Positions 1-9,343 are shown, counted from the first letter of the stretch. The stretch: DNA of 64,000 nt from Hydrogenophaga sp. (GCF_030373225.1 NZ_JAUCZG010000016.1:23744-87743); one strand, 5' to 3'. Notes: generated by a model from the sequence alone, not told the origin. Numbers and translations: made by a program.

Positions 1-1
1 G

Positions 2-112
2 GAGCTGCTCAACGCGCGCCTGATCCTGCTGCTGGCCAACCAGATCGGTGACGCGCAGGTGCTCAAGGCCTGCATCGACGCCGCGCGCGATGCGCCCGCC
101 AGCCCGGGCTGA
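2..112 (+). CDS. C-terminal end of a small protein (possibly DUF2783), cut by window edge
   Basis: An open frame runs in from the left edge and stops at TGA 110-112, leaving 36 residues. The visible part is a leucine- and alanine-rich helix reading LNARLILLLANQIGD, followed by a short charged tail. The pattern resembles the end of the roughly 65-residue DUF2783 proteins of beta-proteobacteria, whose function is unknown. That match is from memory of the family and the N-terminal half is missing. It is codirectional with valS, with an inverted repeat between them. Confidence 0.5.
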   Translation, partial: ELLNARLILLLANQIGDAQVLKACIDAARDAPASPG

Positions 113-155
113 GGGACCGGTCGAATAAAATCCGCGGGTACCCCCATTTCCCCTC

Positions 156-177
156 ACGGCATCCTGCGGGATGCCGT
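156..177 (+). promoter_or_regulatory. Perfect 9-bp hairpin just upstream of valS
   Basis: ACGGCATCC (156-164) and GGATGCCGT (169-177) pair perfectly around a TGCG loop and are followed by TTCCATTTTT. This looks like a weak factor-independent terminator for the upstream gene. It ends only 20 bases before the likely valS ATG (198) and contains an alternative in-frame ATG (171), so it could instead act as an attenuator or translation-control element. There is no evidence for either beyond the structure. Confidence 0.5.
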
Positions 178-197
178 TTCCATTTTTGGCGCGCCCC

Positions 198-3116
198 ATG
201 ACCGACACCCTGAACCAACCCGGCCTGCAATCCCTGGCCAAATCGTTCGAACCCGCTCCGCTCGAAGCCCGCTGGGGCCCCGAGTGGGAGAAGCGCGGCT
301 ACGGCATGGCTGGCTTCCGTGGCACGGGCGCACCCCGGGCCGACGCTGCGTCGTTCGCGATCCAGTTGCCCCCGCCCAATGTGACCGGCACGCTGCACAT
401 GGGCCACGCGTTCAACCAGACCATCATGGACAGCCTCACGCGCTACCACCGCATGGCCGGCGCGAACACGGTCTGGGTGCCCGGCACCGACCACGCCGGC
501 ATTGCCACGCAGATCGTGGTGGAGCGCCAGTTGCAGGCCAGGGGCATCAGCCGCCACGACATGGGCCCCACGCCCGCCGAAGCGCGCAAGAACTTCGTGG
601 CCAAGGTCTGGGAGTGGAAGGAAGAGAGCGGCAACACCATCACCACGCAGATGCGCCGAATGGGCGACAGCGTGGACTGGAGCCGCGAGTACTTCACCAT
701 GGACGCCAAGCTCTCGAGCGTGGTGACCGAGACCTTTGTGCGCCTCTACGAGCAGGGCCTGATCTACCGCGGCAAACGCCTGGTGAACTGGGATCCGGTG
801 CTCAAGACCGCGGTGTCCGATCTCGAGGTCGAGAGCGAGGAAGAAGAAGGCTCGCTGTGGCACATTGCCTACCCGCTGTCCGACGGCAGCGGTTCGCTCA
901 CCGTGGCCACCACCCGCCCTGAAACCCTGCTCGGTGACGTGGCGGTGATGGTCCACCCGGAAGACGAGCGTTACACCCACCTGATCGGCAAGACGGTGCA
1001 CCTGCCCCTGTGCGATCGCGACATCCCGGTGATCGCCGACGCCTATGTGGACCGCGCCTTCGGCACCGGCGTGGTCAAGGTCACCCCGGCGCACGACGCC
1101 AACGACCATGCGGTGGGCCAGCGCCACGGACTGCCCGTCATCGGTGTGCTGACACTGGACGCCGCGATCAACGAAAACGCGCCGGCGAAATACCAGGGCA
1201 TGGACCGCTTCGTGGCGCGCAAGGCGGTGGTGGCCGACCTCGAGGCCGCCGGCCTGCTGGTGGAAACCAGGAAGCACAAGCTCATGGTGCCGCGCTGCGC
1301 CCGCAGCGGCCAGGTGATCGAACCCATGCTCACCGACCAGTGGTTCGTCGCCATGCAGTCCAGGGGCAACGAGAAGAACACCAGCGGCACGTCGATTGCC
1401 GACAAGGCGATCGCGGCCGTGCAGTCGGGCGAGGTCAAGTTCGTGCCCGAGAACTGGATCAACACCTACAACCAGTGGATGAACAACATCCAGGACTGGT
1501 GCATCAGCCGCCAGCTCTGGTGGGGCCACCAGATCCCGGCCTGGTACGACGAAGCGGGCAACGTGATCGTGGCGCGCAGCGAGGCCCAGGCCCAGGCCCA
1601 GGCCCCGGGCCAGACACTCGTGCGCGACCCCGACGTGCTCGATACCTGGTATTCGTCGGCCCTGGTGCCGTTCAGCACCATGGGATGGCCCCAGTCCGAC
1701 AACGCCGTTCAGGGCGACCAGGAGTTGTCGGACTACAACCTCTACCTGCCCAGCACCGTGCTGGTGACCGGCTACGACATCATCTTCTTCTGGGTCGCCC
1801 GGATGATCATGATGACGACGCACTTCACCGGTCGCGTGCCGTTCAGGCACGTCTACATCCACGGCCTGGTGCGCGATGCGCAGGGCCAGAAGATGAGCAA
1901 GAGCGAGGGCAACGTGCTCGACCCGGTGGACCTGATCGACGGCATCGCGCTCGCGCCCTTGCTGGACAAGCGCACCACCGGCCTGCGCAAGCCCGAGACC
2001 GCGCCCAAGGTGCGCAAGCAGACCGAAAAGGAATTCCCGGACGGCATTCCGGCCTACGGTGCCGACGCCCTGCGCTTCACCTTCGCCGCGCTCGCCTCGC
2101 TGGGACGCAGCATCAACTTCGACAGCAAGCGCTGCGAGGGCTACCGCAACTTCTGCAACAAGCTCTGGAACGCCACGCGCTTCACCTTGATGAACTGCGA
2201 AGGTCAGGACTGCGGCCTGCAGGAGCACACCCAGGAACAGTGCGCGGTGGGCCAGCCCTTCCACGGCTACCTCAGCTTCAGCCAGGCCGACCGCTGGATC
2301 AGCTCGCTGCTGCAGCAGACCGAGGCCGAGGTGGCCAAAGGCTTTGCCGAGTACCGGCTGGACAATGTTGCCAACACCCTCTACGACTTCGTCTGGAACG
2401 AGTTCTGCGACTGGTACCTGGAAATCGCCAAGGTCCAGATACAGACCGGCGACGCCTCACAGCAGCGCGCCACCCGCCGGACGCTGATCCGCACGCTCGA
2501 GGCCATCCTGCGCCTGGCGCATCCGGTGATCCCGTTCATCACCGAAGAGCTGTGGCAGAAGGTCGCGCCGGTGGCGGGCCTGCCCGGCGAATCGGTGAGC
2601 ATCGCGCGCTACCCGCAAGCCCAGTTGAACAAGATCGACGAGGCGGCGATCGCGCACGTCAACAAGCTCAAGGCGCTGGTGGACGCCTGCCGCAACCTGC
2701 GCGGCGAGATGAGCGTGTCGCCCGCCACGCGTCTGCCGCTGTACGTGCTGGGCGACACCGCGTGGATGCAGGCCATGGGCCCGGTGCTGCAGGGCCTGGC
2801 CAAACTCAACGAGGTGAAGGTGTTCACCGACGAAGCGGCGTGGGCCGCTGCAGCGCAGGCGGCACCGGTGGCCGTGGTCGGCGAGGCCCGCCTGTGCCTG
2901 TTCATGGAGATCGACCTGGCCGCCGAAAAACTGCGCCTGGGCAAGGAAGCCGCGCGGCTGGAGGGCGAGATCACCAAGGCCACCGCCAAGCTGTCCAACG
3001 AAGCCTTCGTGGCCAAGGCCCCGCCGGCGGTGATCGACCAGGAAAGAAAACGCGTGGCCGACTTCACGGCCACGCTGGAGAAGATGCGCGAACAGCTGCA
3101 GCGGCTGGGCGCCTGA
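198..3116 (+). CDS. valS: Valine--tRNA ligase
   Basis: Cytoplasmic class Ia aminoacyl-tRNA synthetase that charges tRNA-Val and edits misactivated threonine. The 972-residue protein has the signature HMGH at residues 67-70 (the HIGH motif) and KMSKS at 565-569. Between them lies the CP1 editing insert ([12 protein letters not shown], then the [12 protein letters not shown] stretch), and it ends in an anticodon-binding helical domain and a C-terminal coiled coil. Length is normal for bacterial ValS. I chose ATG 198 (MTDTLNQPG) over the in-frame ATG 171 because 171 lies inside a perfect hairpin and would add nine atypical residues. Neither start has a strong Shine-Dalgarno sequence. A short Gln-Ala run (about residues 465-470) comes from a 6-bp tandem repeat and is probably harmless. 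Confidence 0.97.
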   Translation: MTDTLNQPGLQSLAKSFEPAPLEARWGPEWEKRGYGMAGFRGTGAPRADAASFAIQLPPPNVTGTLHMGHAFNQTIMDSLTRYHRMAGANTVWVPGTDHAGIATQIVVERQLQARGISRHDMGPTPAEARKNFVAKVWEWKEESGNTITTQMRRMGDSVDWSREYFTMDAKLSSVVTETFVRLYEQGLIYRGKRLVNWDPVLKTAVSDLEVESEEEEGSLWHIAYPLSDGSGSLTVATTRPETLLGDVAVMVHPEDERYTHLIGKTVHLPLCDRDIPVIADAYVDRAFGTGVVKVTPAHDANDHAVGQRHGLPVIGVLTLDAAINENAPAKYQGMDRFVARKAVVADLEAAGLLVETRKHKLMVPRCARSGQVIEPMLTDQWFVAMQSRGNEKNTSGTSIADKAIAAVQSGEVKFVPENWINTYNQWMNNIQDWCISRQLWWGHQIPAWYDEAGNVIVARSEAQAQAQAPGQTLVRDPDVLDTWYSSALVPFSTMGWPQSDNAVQGDQELSDYNLYLPSTVLVTGYDIIFFWVARMIMMTTHFTGRVPFRHVYIHGLVRDAQGQKMSKSEGNVLDPVDLIDGIALAPLLDKRTTGLRKPETAPKVRKQTEKEFPDGIPAYGADALRFTFAALASLGRSINFDSKRCEGYRNFCNKLWNATRFTLMNCEGQDCGLQEHTQEQCAVGQPFHGYLSFSQADRWISSLLQQTEAEVAKGFAEYRLDNVANTLYDFVWNEFCDWYLEIAKVQIQTGDASQQRATRRTLIRTLEAILRLAHPVIPFITEELWQKVAPVAGLPGESVSIARYPQAQLNKIDEAAIAHVNKLKALVDACRNLRGEMSVSPATRLPLYVLGDTAWMQAMGPVLQGLAKLNEVKVFTDEAAWAAAAQAAPVAVVGEARLCLFMEIDLAAEKLRLGKEAARLEGEITKATAKLSNEAFVAKAPPAVIDQERKRVADFTATLEKMREQLQRLGA

Positions 3117-3172
3117 CAGAGAACCCACCAGATCGCTCCGGCGGCGGGGGGTGGCACCCCTCGTGCCGGGGG

Positions 3173-4213
3173 TCAGCCCCTGTGCAAGGCGATCGAGCCC
3201 CACTGCGAGGGCGTGACCGCCTGCGGGTCTTCGGGCTCGTGGTACCCGATGCTGTCCAGCACGGTGAAGTCGCTCGCAGCACCGTCATGCCCCACCGCGT
3301 GGGGTGACAGGGTTTCATGGATGCGGTGGGCCACATACCAGCTCGCGCGCAACTTGGCCTCGCGGGTGTGCGAACCGAGGCGCGGCGTGAGGTGCAGGTT
3401 GGGAATGCCGTGCAGGGGTGTGCCTTCGGCAGCGAACTGCGGGTTGGCACCGTCCATCAAGCAGGCGTCGATGCGCCCGTCGCACAAGGCCAGCGCCAGG
3501 GCGTCCTGGTCGAACAATGTGCTGCGGCTCACGCCCACCCACAGCTGGCCCGGCTTGCAGTGATTGAGCAGGCGCTCGTTGATCCAGCCGCGAAAACGCG
3601 AGGCGTAGACCATCTGCAGCGAGATCGCATCGGAGCGTGCCAGCAACTCCTGCAGGGACACCGGCTCCACGCCGAGCTTGTCCCAGATGGAGGCTGCATG
3701 GTGCACCGCCGGGTCGTAACCCAGCAGGCGCACGCCGAGGCACTTGAGCATGGGCGCCAGCGTGTGGGCCACCGGCGCCAGGCCCAGCAGGCCCACCGTG
3801 CTGCCCGAGAGTTCACGCCCCATGCGCACCTGGGAGATCTTGCGACCGAGCAGCGCGCTGATCATGCCGCGGCGGTACAGCATGAGCAGGCCATAGAGCA
3901 GGTATTCGGCGTTGGACCGGACGGTCGCGCTGCGCGCCTGCAGCACCCGCACATGGCGCCGCGCGCAGGCGTCCAGGTCGGTGTTGTCGCTGGAGATCTG
4001 CATGCGCGCCACGATCTCGAGCTTGGGAGAGAAATTGAGAAACTCCTCGGACACCACCACATGGGGAGGCAACACGATGGCCCGGGTCTTGTAGGTGGCC
4101 TTGCGCAACTCCACCGGGTCGTCCCCCAGTTCGGGGCGGTAGGCCACCTCGTGCCGCTCCTGCAGCCAGGACAGCGCCTCGGGCACCAGCGGATCGACGA
4201 GGAGAACTTCCAT
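3173..4213 (-). CDS. D-2-hydroxyacid dehydrogenase-like protein with degenerate active site
   Basis: The 346-residue protein has the two-domain fold of the D-isomer 2-hydroxyacid dehydrogenases (phosphoglycerate or formate dehydrogenase family). The key motifs are eroded. The nucleotide loop, normally GxGxxG, reads GLLGLAPVA (141-149). The catalytic Arg is kept (R230 in GVSRSTLFD). The catalytic His in the TPH motif is Arg (TPRLGSHT, R278), with a His three residues later. The substrate cannot be told from sequence. It may be a true enzyme with shifted residues, or a non-catalytic sensor or chaperone homologue. It converges on valS and is codirectional with tusA, whose stop lies 26 bp upstream of its start. 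Confidence 0.75.
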   Translation of the reverse strand: MEVLLVDPLVPEALSWLQERHEVAYRPELGDDPVELRKATYKTRAIVLPPHVVVSEEFLNFSPKLEIVARMQISSDNTDLDACARRHVRVLQARSATVRSNAEYLLYGLLMLYRRGMISALLGRKISQVRMGRELSGSTVGLLGLAPVAHTLAPMLKCLGVRLLGYDPAVHHAASIWDKLGVEPVSLQELLARSDAISLQMVYASRFRGWINERLLNHCKPGQLWVGVSRSTLFDQDALALALCDGRIDACLMDGANPQFAAEGTPLHGIPNLHLTPRLGSHTREAKLRASWYVAHRIHETLSPHAVGHDGAASDFTVLDSIGYHEPEDPQAVTPSQWGSIALHRG

Positions 4214-4239
4214 GGGGTCGGAGCGACCGGGGGTCGGCT

Positions 4240-4467
4240 TCAGCGGCGCTTGAGCAGCGTGATGTGATCCTCGCCCACGGTCTGCTGGTCGACCAGCACG
4301 TTCCCGGTTTGTTTGGCGAAGGCCTGGAAATCACGCACCGAACCCGCGTCGGTGGAAATCACCTTGAGGGTCTGGCCGCTGTGCATGTCGGCCAGCGCTT
4401 TTTTGGCTTTCAGGATGGGCAGCGGACAGTTGAGTCCGCGGGCATCGAGTTCTTTGTCGGCGTGCAT
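4240..4467 (-). CDS. tusA: TusA-family sulfurtransferase
   Basis: A small cytoplasmic sulfur carrier of 75 residues with the diagnostic CPxP motif (LNCPLPILKAKKAL, Cys14 as the persulfide-carrying residue) and the family's two-layer alpha/beta pattern ending in ITLLKRR. TusA proteins relay sulfur for tRNA 2-thiouridine or molybdenum cofactor synthesis. Which role applies here is not shown. ATG 4467 follows an AAGGAAAG Shine-Dalgarno sequence. A longer frame upstream has no family similarity and was dropped. It lies beside cysM and the Nudix gene, so a loose sulfur-metabolism neighbourhood is possible. Confidence 0.92.
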   Translation of the reverse strand: MHADKELDARGLNCPLPILKAKKALADMHSGQTLKVISTDAGSVRDFQAFAKQTGNVLVDQQTVGEDHITLLKRR

Positions 4468-4543
4468 GGGGCTTTCCTTGGATTGGACGCATTCTAAGCG
4501 GCGCGGACTTTTACCAGCGCCGTGTCTACGCACTCTTTCTGCG

Positions 4544-5092
4544 CTAGCTGACCGGGTTGGCAGGCCGCTGGACATCCTCCATGAAGACCGGCTCCAGGCC
4601 CTGGCCGCGCAGCCAGTCGGCCAGCGCAAACCCAGTGCCGGCGCGCCAGCAGCGGATGTTGGCGGGTGCCATGAGCTTGTACTCGGCCAGCTCCGGCGAC
4701 AGCCGGACCTCGCCCTGCGCAAGCGCGTGATAGGTCACGATGAGCTGGTTCATGCGCTGAAAGTCATGCACCCCCACCAACGTGAGTTTTGTCACGTCCA
4801 GAGAGGTTTCTTCGGCAATCTCGCGACGAATGCCCTCCTCGGGCGACTCGCCCGCCTCCATGAATCCGGTGATCAGCCCGAACATGCGGCCCGACCAGGC
4901 GGCGTTGCGCGCAAGCAGGATGCGCCCGTCGAGTTCGACGATGGCGGCCAGCACCGGCGTGGGATTGTTCCAGTGGGTGAAACCGCAGGCCGGGCAGCGC
5001 AGGCGCTGCTTGTCGCCTCCGTCTTCGGCTTGCGTGATCCATTCCAGCGCGGTGGCGCACTGCGGGCAATGGCGGAACTCGACAGCGGTCAT
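4544..5092 (-). CDS. Nudix hydrolase with N-terminal zinc ribbon (NudC-like)
   Basis: The 182-residue protein starts with a four-cysteine zinc ribbon (CPQC and CPAC about 23 residues apart). A Nudix box follows: GFMEAGESPEEG then REIAEETSL. The essential REUXEE core is intact, but the usual Gly after EE-x is Ser. The layout is that of NADH pyrophosphatase-like Nudix enzymes, though much shorter than E. coli NudC (257 residues), so the substrate is open. Start ATG 5092 was chosen because the conserved region begins there (MTAVEFRHCPQC). The 62 residues of open frame upstream overlap cysM and are low-complexity. The stop of cysM (5100) is 7 bp upstream, so the two are probably cotranscribed. 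Confidence 0.87.
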   Translation of the reverse strand: MTAVEFRHCPQCATALEWITQAEDGGDKQRLRCPACGFTHWNNPTPVLAAIVELDGRILLARNAAWSGRMFGLITGFMEAGESPEEGIRREIAEETSLDVTKLTLVGVHDFQRMNQLIVTYHALAQGEVRLSPELAEYKLMAPANIRCWRAGTGFALADWLRGQGLEPVFMEDVQRPANPVS

Positions 5093-5099
5093 GCGCGCC

Positions 5100-6002
5100 T
5101 CAGGCGGGGAACACGCCGGTGGAGAGGTAACGGTCTCCCCGGTCGCACACGATGAAGACGATGGTGGCCTGCTCGACCCGGGCCGCGACCTGCTGGGCCA
5201 CCCAGCATGCGCCCGCTGCCGAAATGCCCGCAAAGATGCCCTCCTCGCGTGCCATCTGCCGGCACATGGACTCGGCATCGGACTGGCTCACCAGAATGAG
5301 CTCGTCCACCGCGGCGGGGTCGTAGATCCTGGGCAGGTACTCGGTGGGCCACTTGCGGATGCCCGGGATGCGGGAGCCTTCGCTGGGCTGGGCACCGATG
5401 ATCCGGATGGCCGGATTCTTTTCCTTCAGGAAGCGCGAGACCCCGGTGATGGTCCCGGTGGTGCCCATGGCGCTGACGAAGTGCGTGATGCGCCCACCGG
5501 TCTGCTCCCAGATCTCGGGCCCGGTGGTCTCGTAATGAACGCGGGGGTTGTCGGCGTTGGCGAACTGGTCGAGCACGCGGCCCTTGCCTTCGGCCTGCAT
5601 CTTCAGCGCGAGGTCACGCGCCGATTCCATGCCGCCGCTCTTGGAGGTGAGGAGCAGTTCGGCGCCAAACGCCTTCATGGTCTGGGCGCGCTCGATGGAG
5701 AGGTCCTCGGGCATGATCAGCACCATGCGGTAACCCTTGATCGCCGCCGCCATCGCCAGCGCGATGCCGGTGTTGCCCGATGTGGCTTCAATGAGGGTAT
5801 CGCCGGGCTTGATCTCGCCGCGTTCCTCGGCACGCCGGATCATCGAGACCGCCGGCCGGTCTTTCACCGAGCCTGCCGGGTTGTTGCCTTCGAGCTTGCC
5901 GAGCACCACATTGCCGCGCTGCGCGTTGTCCGCTGCACCGATGCGCTGCAGCGCCACCAGGGGCGTGTGGCCGATGGCGTCTTCTATCGTGGGGTAGTTC
6001 AT
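5100..6002 (-). CDS. cysM: Cysteine synthase B (O-acetylserine sulfhydrylase)
   Basis: PLP enzyme of fold type II making cysteine from O-acetylserine and sulfide (CysM can also use thiosulfate), in the cytoplasm. The 300-residue protein has the PLP lysine in NPAGSVKDRP (K47), the substrate loop TSGNTGIAL and the phosphate-cradle GTTGT. CysM rather than CysK is favoured by EGNNPAGSVKDR and the shorter length. ATG 6002 (MNYPTIEDAIGHTPL) fits the family start better than the ATG three codons upstream. The start is 39 bp from the divergent tRNA-Leu gene. Confidence 0.95.
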   Translation of the reverse strand: MNYPTIEDAIGHTPLVALQRIGAADNAQRGNVVLGKLEGNNPAGSVKDRPAVSMIRRAEERGEIKPGDTLIEATSGNTGIALAMAAAIKGYRMVLIMPEDLSIERAQTMKAFGAELLLTSKSGGMESARDLALKMQAEGKGRVLDQFANADNPRVHYETTGPEIWEQTGGRITHFVSAMGTTGTITGVSRFLKEKNPAIRIIGAQPSEGSRIPGIRKWPTEYLPRIYDPAAVDELILVSQSDAESMCRQMAREEGIFAGISAAGACWVAQQVAARVEQATIVFIVCDRGDRYLSTGVFPA

Positions 6003-6041
6003 CCTGTGCACTGTGCCATAATTTGCATCCCATTCCAGAGC

Positions 6042-6126
6042 GCCCGGGTGGTGAAATTGGTAGACGCGCCGGACTCAAAATCCGGTTCCGAAAGGAGTGC
6101 CGGTTCGATTCCGGCCCCGGGCACCA
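6042..6126 (+). tRNA. tRNA-Leu(CAA)
   Basis: Complete cloverleaf of 85 nt. The acceptor stem GCCCGGG (6042-6048) pairs with CCCGGGC (6116-6122), and CCA is encoded (6124-6126). The D-arm has GGTAGACGC. The anticodon arm CCGGA-CTCAAAA-TCCGG gives anticodon CAA, reading UUG. A long variable arm (TTCCGAAAGGAG) is the class II mark of tRNA-Leu. The T-arm is GCCGG-TTCGATT-CCGGC. A terminator follows directly. Confidence 0.98.
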
Positions 6127-6134
6127 CACACGAA

Positions 6135-6164
6135 GCCGCACCGCATCCGCCGTGCGGTTTTTTT
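6135..6164 (+). terminator. Factor-independent terminator after tRNA-Leu
   Basis: CCGCAC (6136-6141) pairs with GTGCGG (6152-6157) and is followed by seven T (6158-6164). Position and orientation fit termination of the tRNA-Leu transcript. Confidence 0.88.
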
Positions 6165-6249
6165 GTGTGCGCGGCTTGAAACGGCGACTGAACAGAGACA
6201 ATCCGCGAAGCTTCCACCCGATGTCCGCCCACCAGGAACACTGCCCGCC

Positions 6250-7227
6250 ATGCTGATGCCTGCCCTCGCCGTACTCGCCGGACTGCTGCTGCTGGTCTGG
6301 AGCGCCGACCGCTTCGTTGAAGGCGCTTCCAGCACCGCCGGCCATTTCAGTGTGCCGCCCCTGCTGGTGGGCATGGTCATCGTCGGATTCGGCACCTCGG
6401 CGCCCGAGATGGTGGTCTCCACCCTGGCCGCATCGCAGGGCAACCCGGGACTGGCACTGGGCAACGCATGGGGCTCGAACATCGCCAACATCGCCCTCAT
6501 CCTGGGCGTGACGGCGCTGGTCGCGCCCATCGTGGTCCAGTCGATGATCCTGCGCAAGGAGCTGCCCATCCTGACCGCTGTCACGCTGCTGGCGGGCTAC
6601 CTGGTGTGGGACGGTGGGCTGGAACGCGCCGACGCCTGGGTGCTGCTCGGTGTGTTCGCGGTGCTGGTGGGTTGGTCGATCTTTGAAGGCATGCGCGGCG
6701 GCAGCGATGCCCTGGCGACGGAAACCGCCACCGAGTTGCAGGCCCATGCCATGCCGCTGTCGCGTTCCCTGTTGTGGGTGGTCGTGGGTCTGGTGGTGCT
6801 GGTGGGGAGTTCGCAACTGCTGGTCTGGGGTGCGGTGCAGATCGCGCAGGCGCTCGGCGTGAGCGACCTGATCATCGGCCTGACGGTGGTCGCCGTGGGC
6901 ACGTCGCTGCCTGAACTGGCGTCTTGTGTGGCCGCGGCCCGCAAGGGCGAGCACGACATCGCACTGGGCAACGTGCTGGGCTCCAACCTGTTCAACTCGC
7001 TCGCGGTGGTGGGCATCGCCGGTGCGATCGCGCCGATGCAGATCGATGCCGAGGTCTTGACGCGCGACTACCCCGTCATGCTGGGCCTGACCGTGGTGCT
7101 CTTCCTGATGGGCTGGGGATTTCGCAAGCGGCAGGGGCGCATCAACCGGCTGGAGGCGCTGGCGCTGCTGGCGGCCTACGCCGGCTACACAGGCTACCTG
7201 ATCACCACCGTGCTGCCTTCGGCCTGA
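6250..7227 (+). CDS. Calcium/sodium antiporter, CaCA family (YrbG-like)
   Basis: Inner-membrane cation exchanger of 325 residues with about ten hydrophobic segments and the two inverted alpha-repeats of the family. Repeat 1 carries GFGTSAPEM and GNAWGSNIANIALILG. Repeat 2 carries AVGTSLPEL and GNVLGSNLFNSLAVVG. The acidic residues of the GTS-PE motifs are the ion-binding ones in this family. ATG 6250 begins directly at the first membrane helix. The earlier in-frame region runs back into the tRNA and its terminator and cannot be coding. Calcium versus other divalent cation is not decidable. Confidence 0.9.
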   Translation: MLMPALAVLAGLLLLVWSADRFVEGASSTAGHFSVPPLLVGMVIVGFGTSAPEMVVSTLAASQGNPGLALGNAWGSNIANIALILGVTALVAPIVVQSMILRKELPILTAVTLLAGYLVWDGGLERADAWVLLGVFAVLVGWSIFEGMRGGSDALATETATELQAHAMPLSRSLLWVVVGLVVLVGSSQLLVWGAVQIAQALGVSDLIIGLTVVAVGTSLPELASCVAAARKGEHDIALGNVLGSNLFNSLAVVGIAGAIAPMQIDAEVLTRDYPVMLGLTVVLFLMGWGFRKRQGRINRLEALALLAAYAGYTGYLITTVLPSA

Positions 7228-7234
7228 GGCCGCC

Positions 7235-8155
7235 TCAGGCCTTCAGTCCGTCGGCCACGTGCGGGTAGCGCAGACGCAGGCCCAGTTCGTGTTTCATGCG
7301 GTGGTTGCGCAGCCGTCGCGACTCGCTCATGAAGCTCAGCAGCATCAGCGGCAAGCGGTCGCCGGCCGCATCGCGCGCCACCCGTGACGGGCGCGCAAGT
7401 CCGTACAGGTCGGCAGCAAGATCGAAGTAGTCACCCATCCGCAGCTCGGTGTCGTCGACCACGTTGATGTTGCGCTGCGCTGCGCCGCGCCACAGGGCGA
7501 GCGCACACGCACGCGCCAGATCATCGGCGTGAATGTGGTTGGTGTAGACATCGTCTTCCCGGCGCAGCACCGGGGTGCCGCGCAGCAGGCGTTCGCGAGG
7601 TGTTCCACCTTCGCGGTCGCTCGCGTAGATGCCGGGTATGCGCAGCACCGTGGTGCGCACACCGGTGGCCCGGCCCAGCCAGTGCACCGCCGCTTCCGCA
7701 TCCACGCGACGCCAGGCGCGCGGCGTGAGCGGTCGGGCCGGCGTGGTCTCGTCCACCCAGCGGCCCTCGCAATCGCCGTACACCCCCGAGGTGGAGCCGT
7801 ACACCAGCACCGAGGGCAAGGATCGCTGTGCCAGCGCCCGGGTGAGGGCGCGGGTGCGCGGGTCCAGCCGCCAATCGGCCAATTCGCCCGATGGCGGGGG
7901 GGCGAGGTGCAGCACGCGGGTGCCCAGGCCAGCGAGGCGGCGCAGGCTGCGGGGATCGTCCAGATCACCGAGCAGCGGCGTGATGCCCGCTGCACGCAAG
8001 CCCGGGATGCGCGTGGGGCTGGAGGTCAGCGCGAGCACACGCACGCGCGAGGCGTGGCCCAGGACAGCCGCGGCGCGCTGGCCAACGTCACCACAACCCA
8101 CGATCAGGACCCGTTCACGCCGGAAGCGTGCGGGCAAGGCGCCAAGCAGGCTCAT
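7235..8155 (-). CDS. NAD-dependent epimerase/dehydratase-family protein (extended SDR)
   Basis: The 306-residue protein has an N-terminal Rossmann motif (LIVGCGDVGQRAA), an acidic LLGDLDD at strand 3 and the catalytic-type YGSTSGVYGD, so the Tyr region is present. This resembles YeeZ-type SDR proteins of uncertain substrate. ATG 8155 (MSLLGALPARFRRERVLIVG) puts the dinucleotide motif at the expected place. Longer starts run into the divergent gene at 8239. It converges with the antiporter, 7 bp apart. Confidence 0.85.
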   Translation of the reverse strand: MSLLGALPARFRRERVLIVGCGDVGQRAAAVLGHASRVRVLALTSSPTRIPGLRAAGITPLLGDLDDPRSLRRLAGLGTRVLHLAPPPSGELADWRLDPRTRALTRALAQRSLPSVLVYGSTSGVYGDCEGRWVDETTPARPLTPRAWRRVDAEAAVHWLGRATGVRTTVLRIPGIYASDREGGTPRERLLRGTPVLRREDDVYTNHIHADDLARACALALWRGAAQRNINVVDDTELRMGDYFDLAADLYGLARPSRVARDAAGDRLPLMLLSFMSESRRLRNHRMKHELGLRLRYPHVADGLKA

Positions 8156-8238
8156 GCGATTTCCGAGTTTGAGACAATGACCGGCTGCCGAGCAGGTGCC
8201 CATGCATCGCCGGGCCCCTTCACTCACTGCGTGCCAGT

Positions 8239-9270
8239 ATGACATTCACCATCACCGTCGAGCCCAGCGGGCGCACATTCACCACCGAATCCGGAGAAGC
8301 CATGCTGGCCGCCGGCATCCGCCAGGGCGTCGGCCTGCCCTATGGCTGCAAGGACGGTGCATGCGGCTCCTGCAAGTGCAAGCTGGTCTCCGGCAGCGTG
8401 CAACATGGCCCGCACCAGAGCAAGGCGCTGAGCGCCGACGAGGAAGCGGCCGGTTATGTGCTGACCTGCTGCGGTGTGGCGCACAGCGACGTGGTGCTCG
8501 AATCTCGCCAGGTGACCGAAGTCGGTGCCTTCGTGATCCGCAAGATGCCGGTGCGCGTGAGCGCGCTGGAGCCGGCCTCGCACGACGTGATGGTGCTGCG
8601 CCTGCAACTGCCCGCCAGCGACACGTTTCAATACCACGCGGGCCAGTACGTCGAGTTCCTGCTGCGCGACGGCGATCGCCGCAGCTATTCGATGGCCAAT
8701 GCACCGCACACGCAAGGTGCCGCGCCGTCGCTGGAGCTCCATGTGCGCCACATGCCCGGCGGCAAGTTCACCGACCACGTGTTCGGCACGATGAAGGAGA
8801 AGGACATTCTTCGGATCGAAGGGCCCTACGGCAGCTTCTACCTGCGGGAAGACAGCAACAAACCGATGGTGCTGCTCGCCTCGGGCACCGGCTTCGCGCC
8901 CATCAAGGCGGTGATCGAGCACATGCAATTCAAGAACATCCAGCGGGAAGCCACGCTCTACTGGGGCGGGCGCCGCCCGGCCGACCTGTACCAGAGCACC
9001 TGGATCGAAGCCCGGCTGGCCGAGATGCCCAACCTGCACTACGTGCCGGTGGTGTCCAACGCCCTGCCCGACGATGCGTGGACCGGCCGCACCGGCTTTG
9101 TCCACGAAGCGGTGCTGCAGGATCTGCCCGACCTCTCCGGCCACGAGGTGTACGCTTGTGGCGCGCCCATCGTGGTCGAGTCGGCCAGACGCGACTATGT
9201 GGAGAAAGCCGGTCTGCCCGAGGAAGCGTTCTTTGCAGACTCGTTCACCAGCGCAGCCGACAAGATCTGA
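8239..9270 (+). CDS. 2Fe-2S ferredoxin/FAD/NAD(P)H oxidoreductase (CDP-6-deoxy-glucoseen reductase type)
   Basis: A single-chain flavoreductase of 343 residues. The N-terminal plant-type 2Fe-2S domain has GCKDGACGSCKC followed by LTCC, the four-cysteine pattern. The FNR-like FAD domain has RRSYSMAN, and the NAD(P) domain has GTGFAPIKA and ends in EEAFFADSF. The family (AscD/RfbI-like) passes electrons from NAD(P)H through FAD to the Fe-S cluster. In Burkholderiales it commonly occurs outside deoxysugar clusters, and no deoxysugar gene is nearby, so the partner is unknown. It is divergent from the SDR gene with 83 bp between. Confidence 0.88.
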   Translation: MTFTITVEPSGRTFTTESGEAMLAAGIRQGVGLPYGCKDGACGSCKCKLVSGSVQHGPHQSKALSADEEAAGYVLTCCGVAHSDVVLESRQVTEVGAFVIRKMPVRVSALEPASHDVMVLRLQLPASDTFQYHAGQYVEFLLRDGDRRSYSMANAPHTQGAAPSLELHVRHMPGGKFTDHVFGTMKEKDILRIEGPYGSFYLREDSNKPMVLLASGTGFAPIKAVIEHMQFKNIQREATLYWGGRRPADLYQSTWIEARLAEMPNLHYVPVVSNALPDDAWTGRTGFVHEAVLQDLPDLSGHEVYACGAPIVVESARRDYVEKAGLPEEAFFADSFTSAADKI

Positions 9271-9303
9271 GCACGAACCTTGCCTGCTCATTGCGAGCAG
9301 CCG

Positions 9304-9343
9304 CCCCCTCAAGGGGGAGCATCTGCGGACCGGCAGAGCCGGT
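9304..9343. repeat. Pair of intergenic hairpins
   Basis: CCCCCT-CA-AGGGGG (9304-9317) and ACCGGC-AGA-GCCGGT (9329-9343) are two adjacent perfect palindromes in the 122-bp gap before the Bug gene. There is no T-tract. They resemble, in style, the palindromes near 28.0 kb and 37.9 kb. Confidence 0.6.

Noticed and set aside
156..198. T-box riboswitch for valS
   Set aside because: T-boxes are essentially confined to Gram-positives and need a long leader with a conserved T-box sequence. Only a single short hairpin is seen.
63..2264. 733-codon open frame on the minus strand
   Set aside because: It is fully antisense to valS, whose HIGH and KMSKS motifs are intact. Long shadow frames are expected at this GC content, and the translation is low-complexity His/Val/Gly/Arg.
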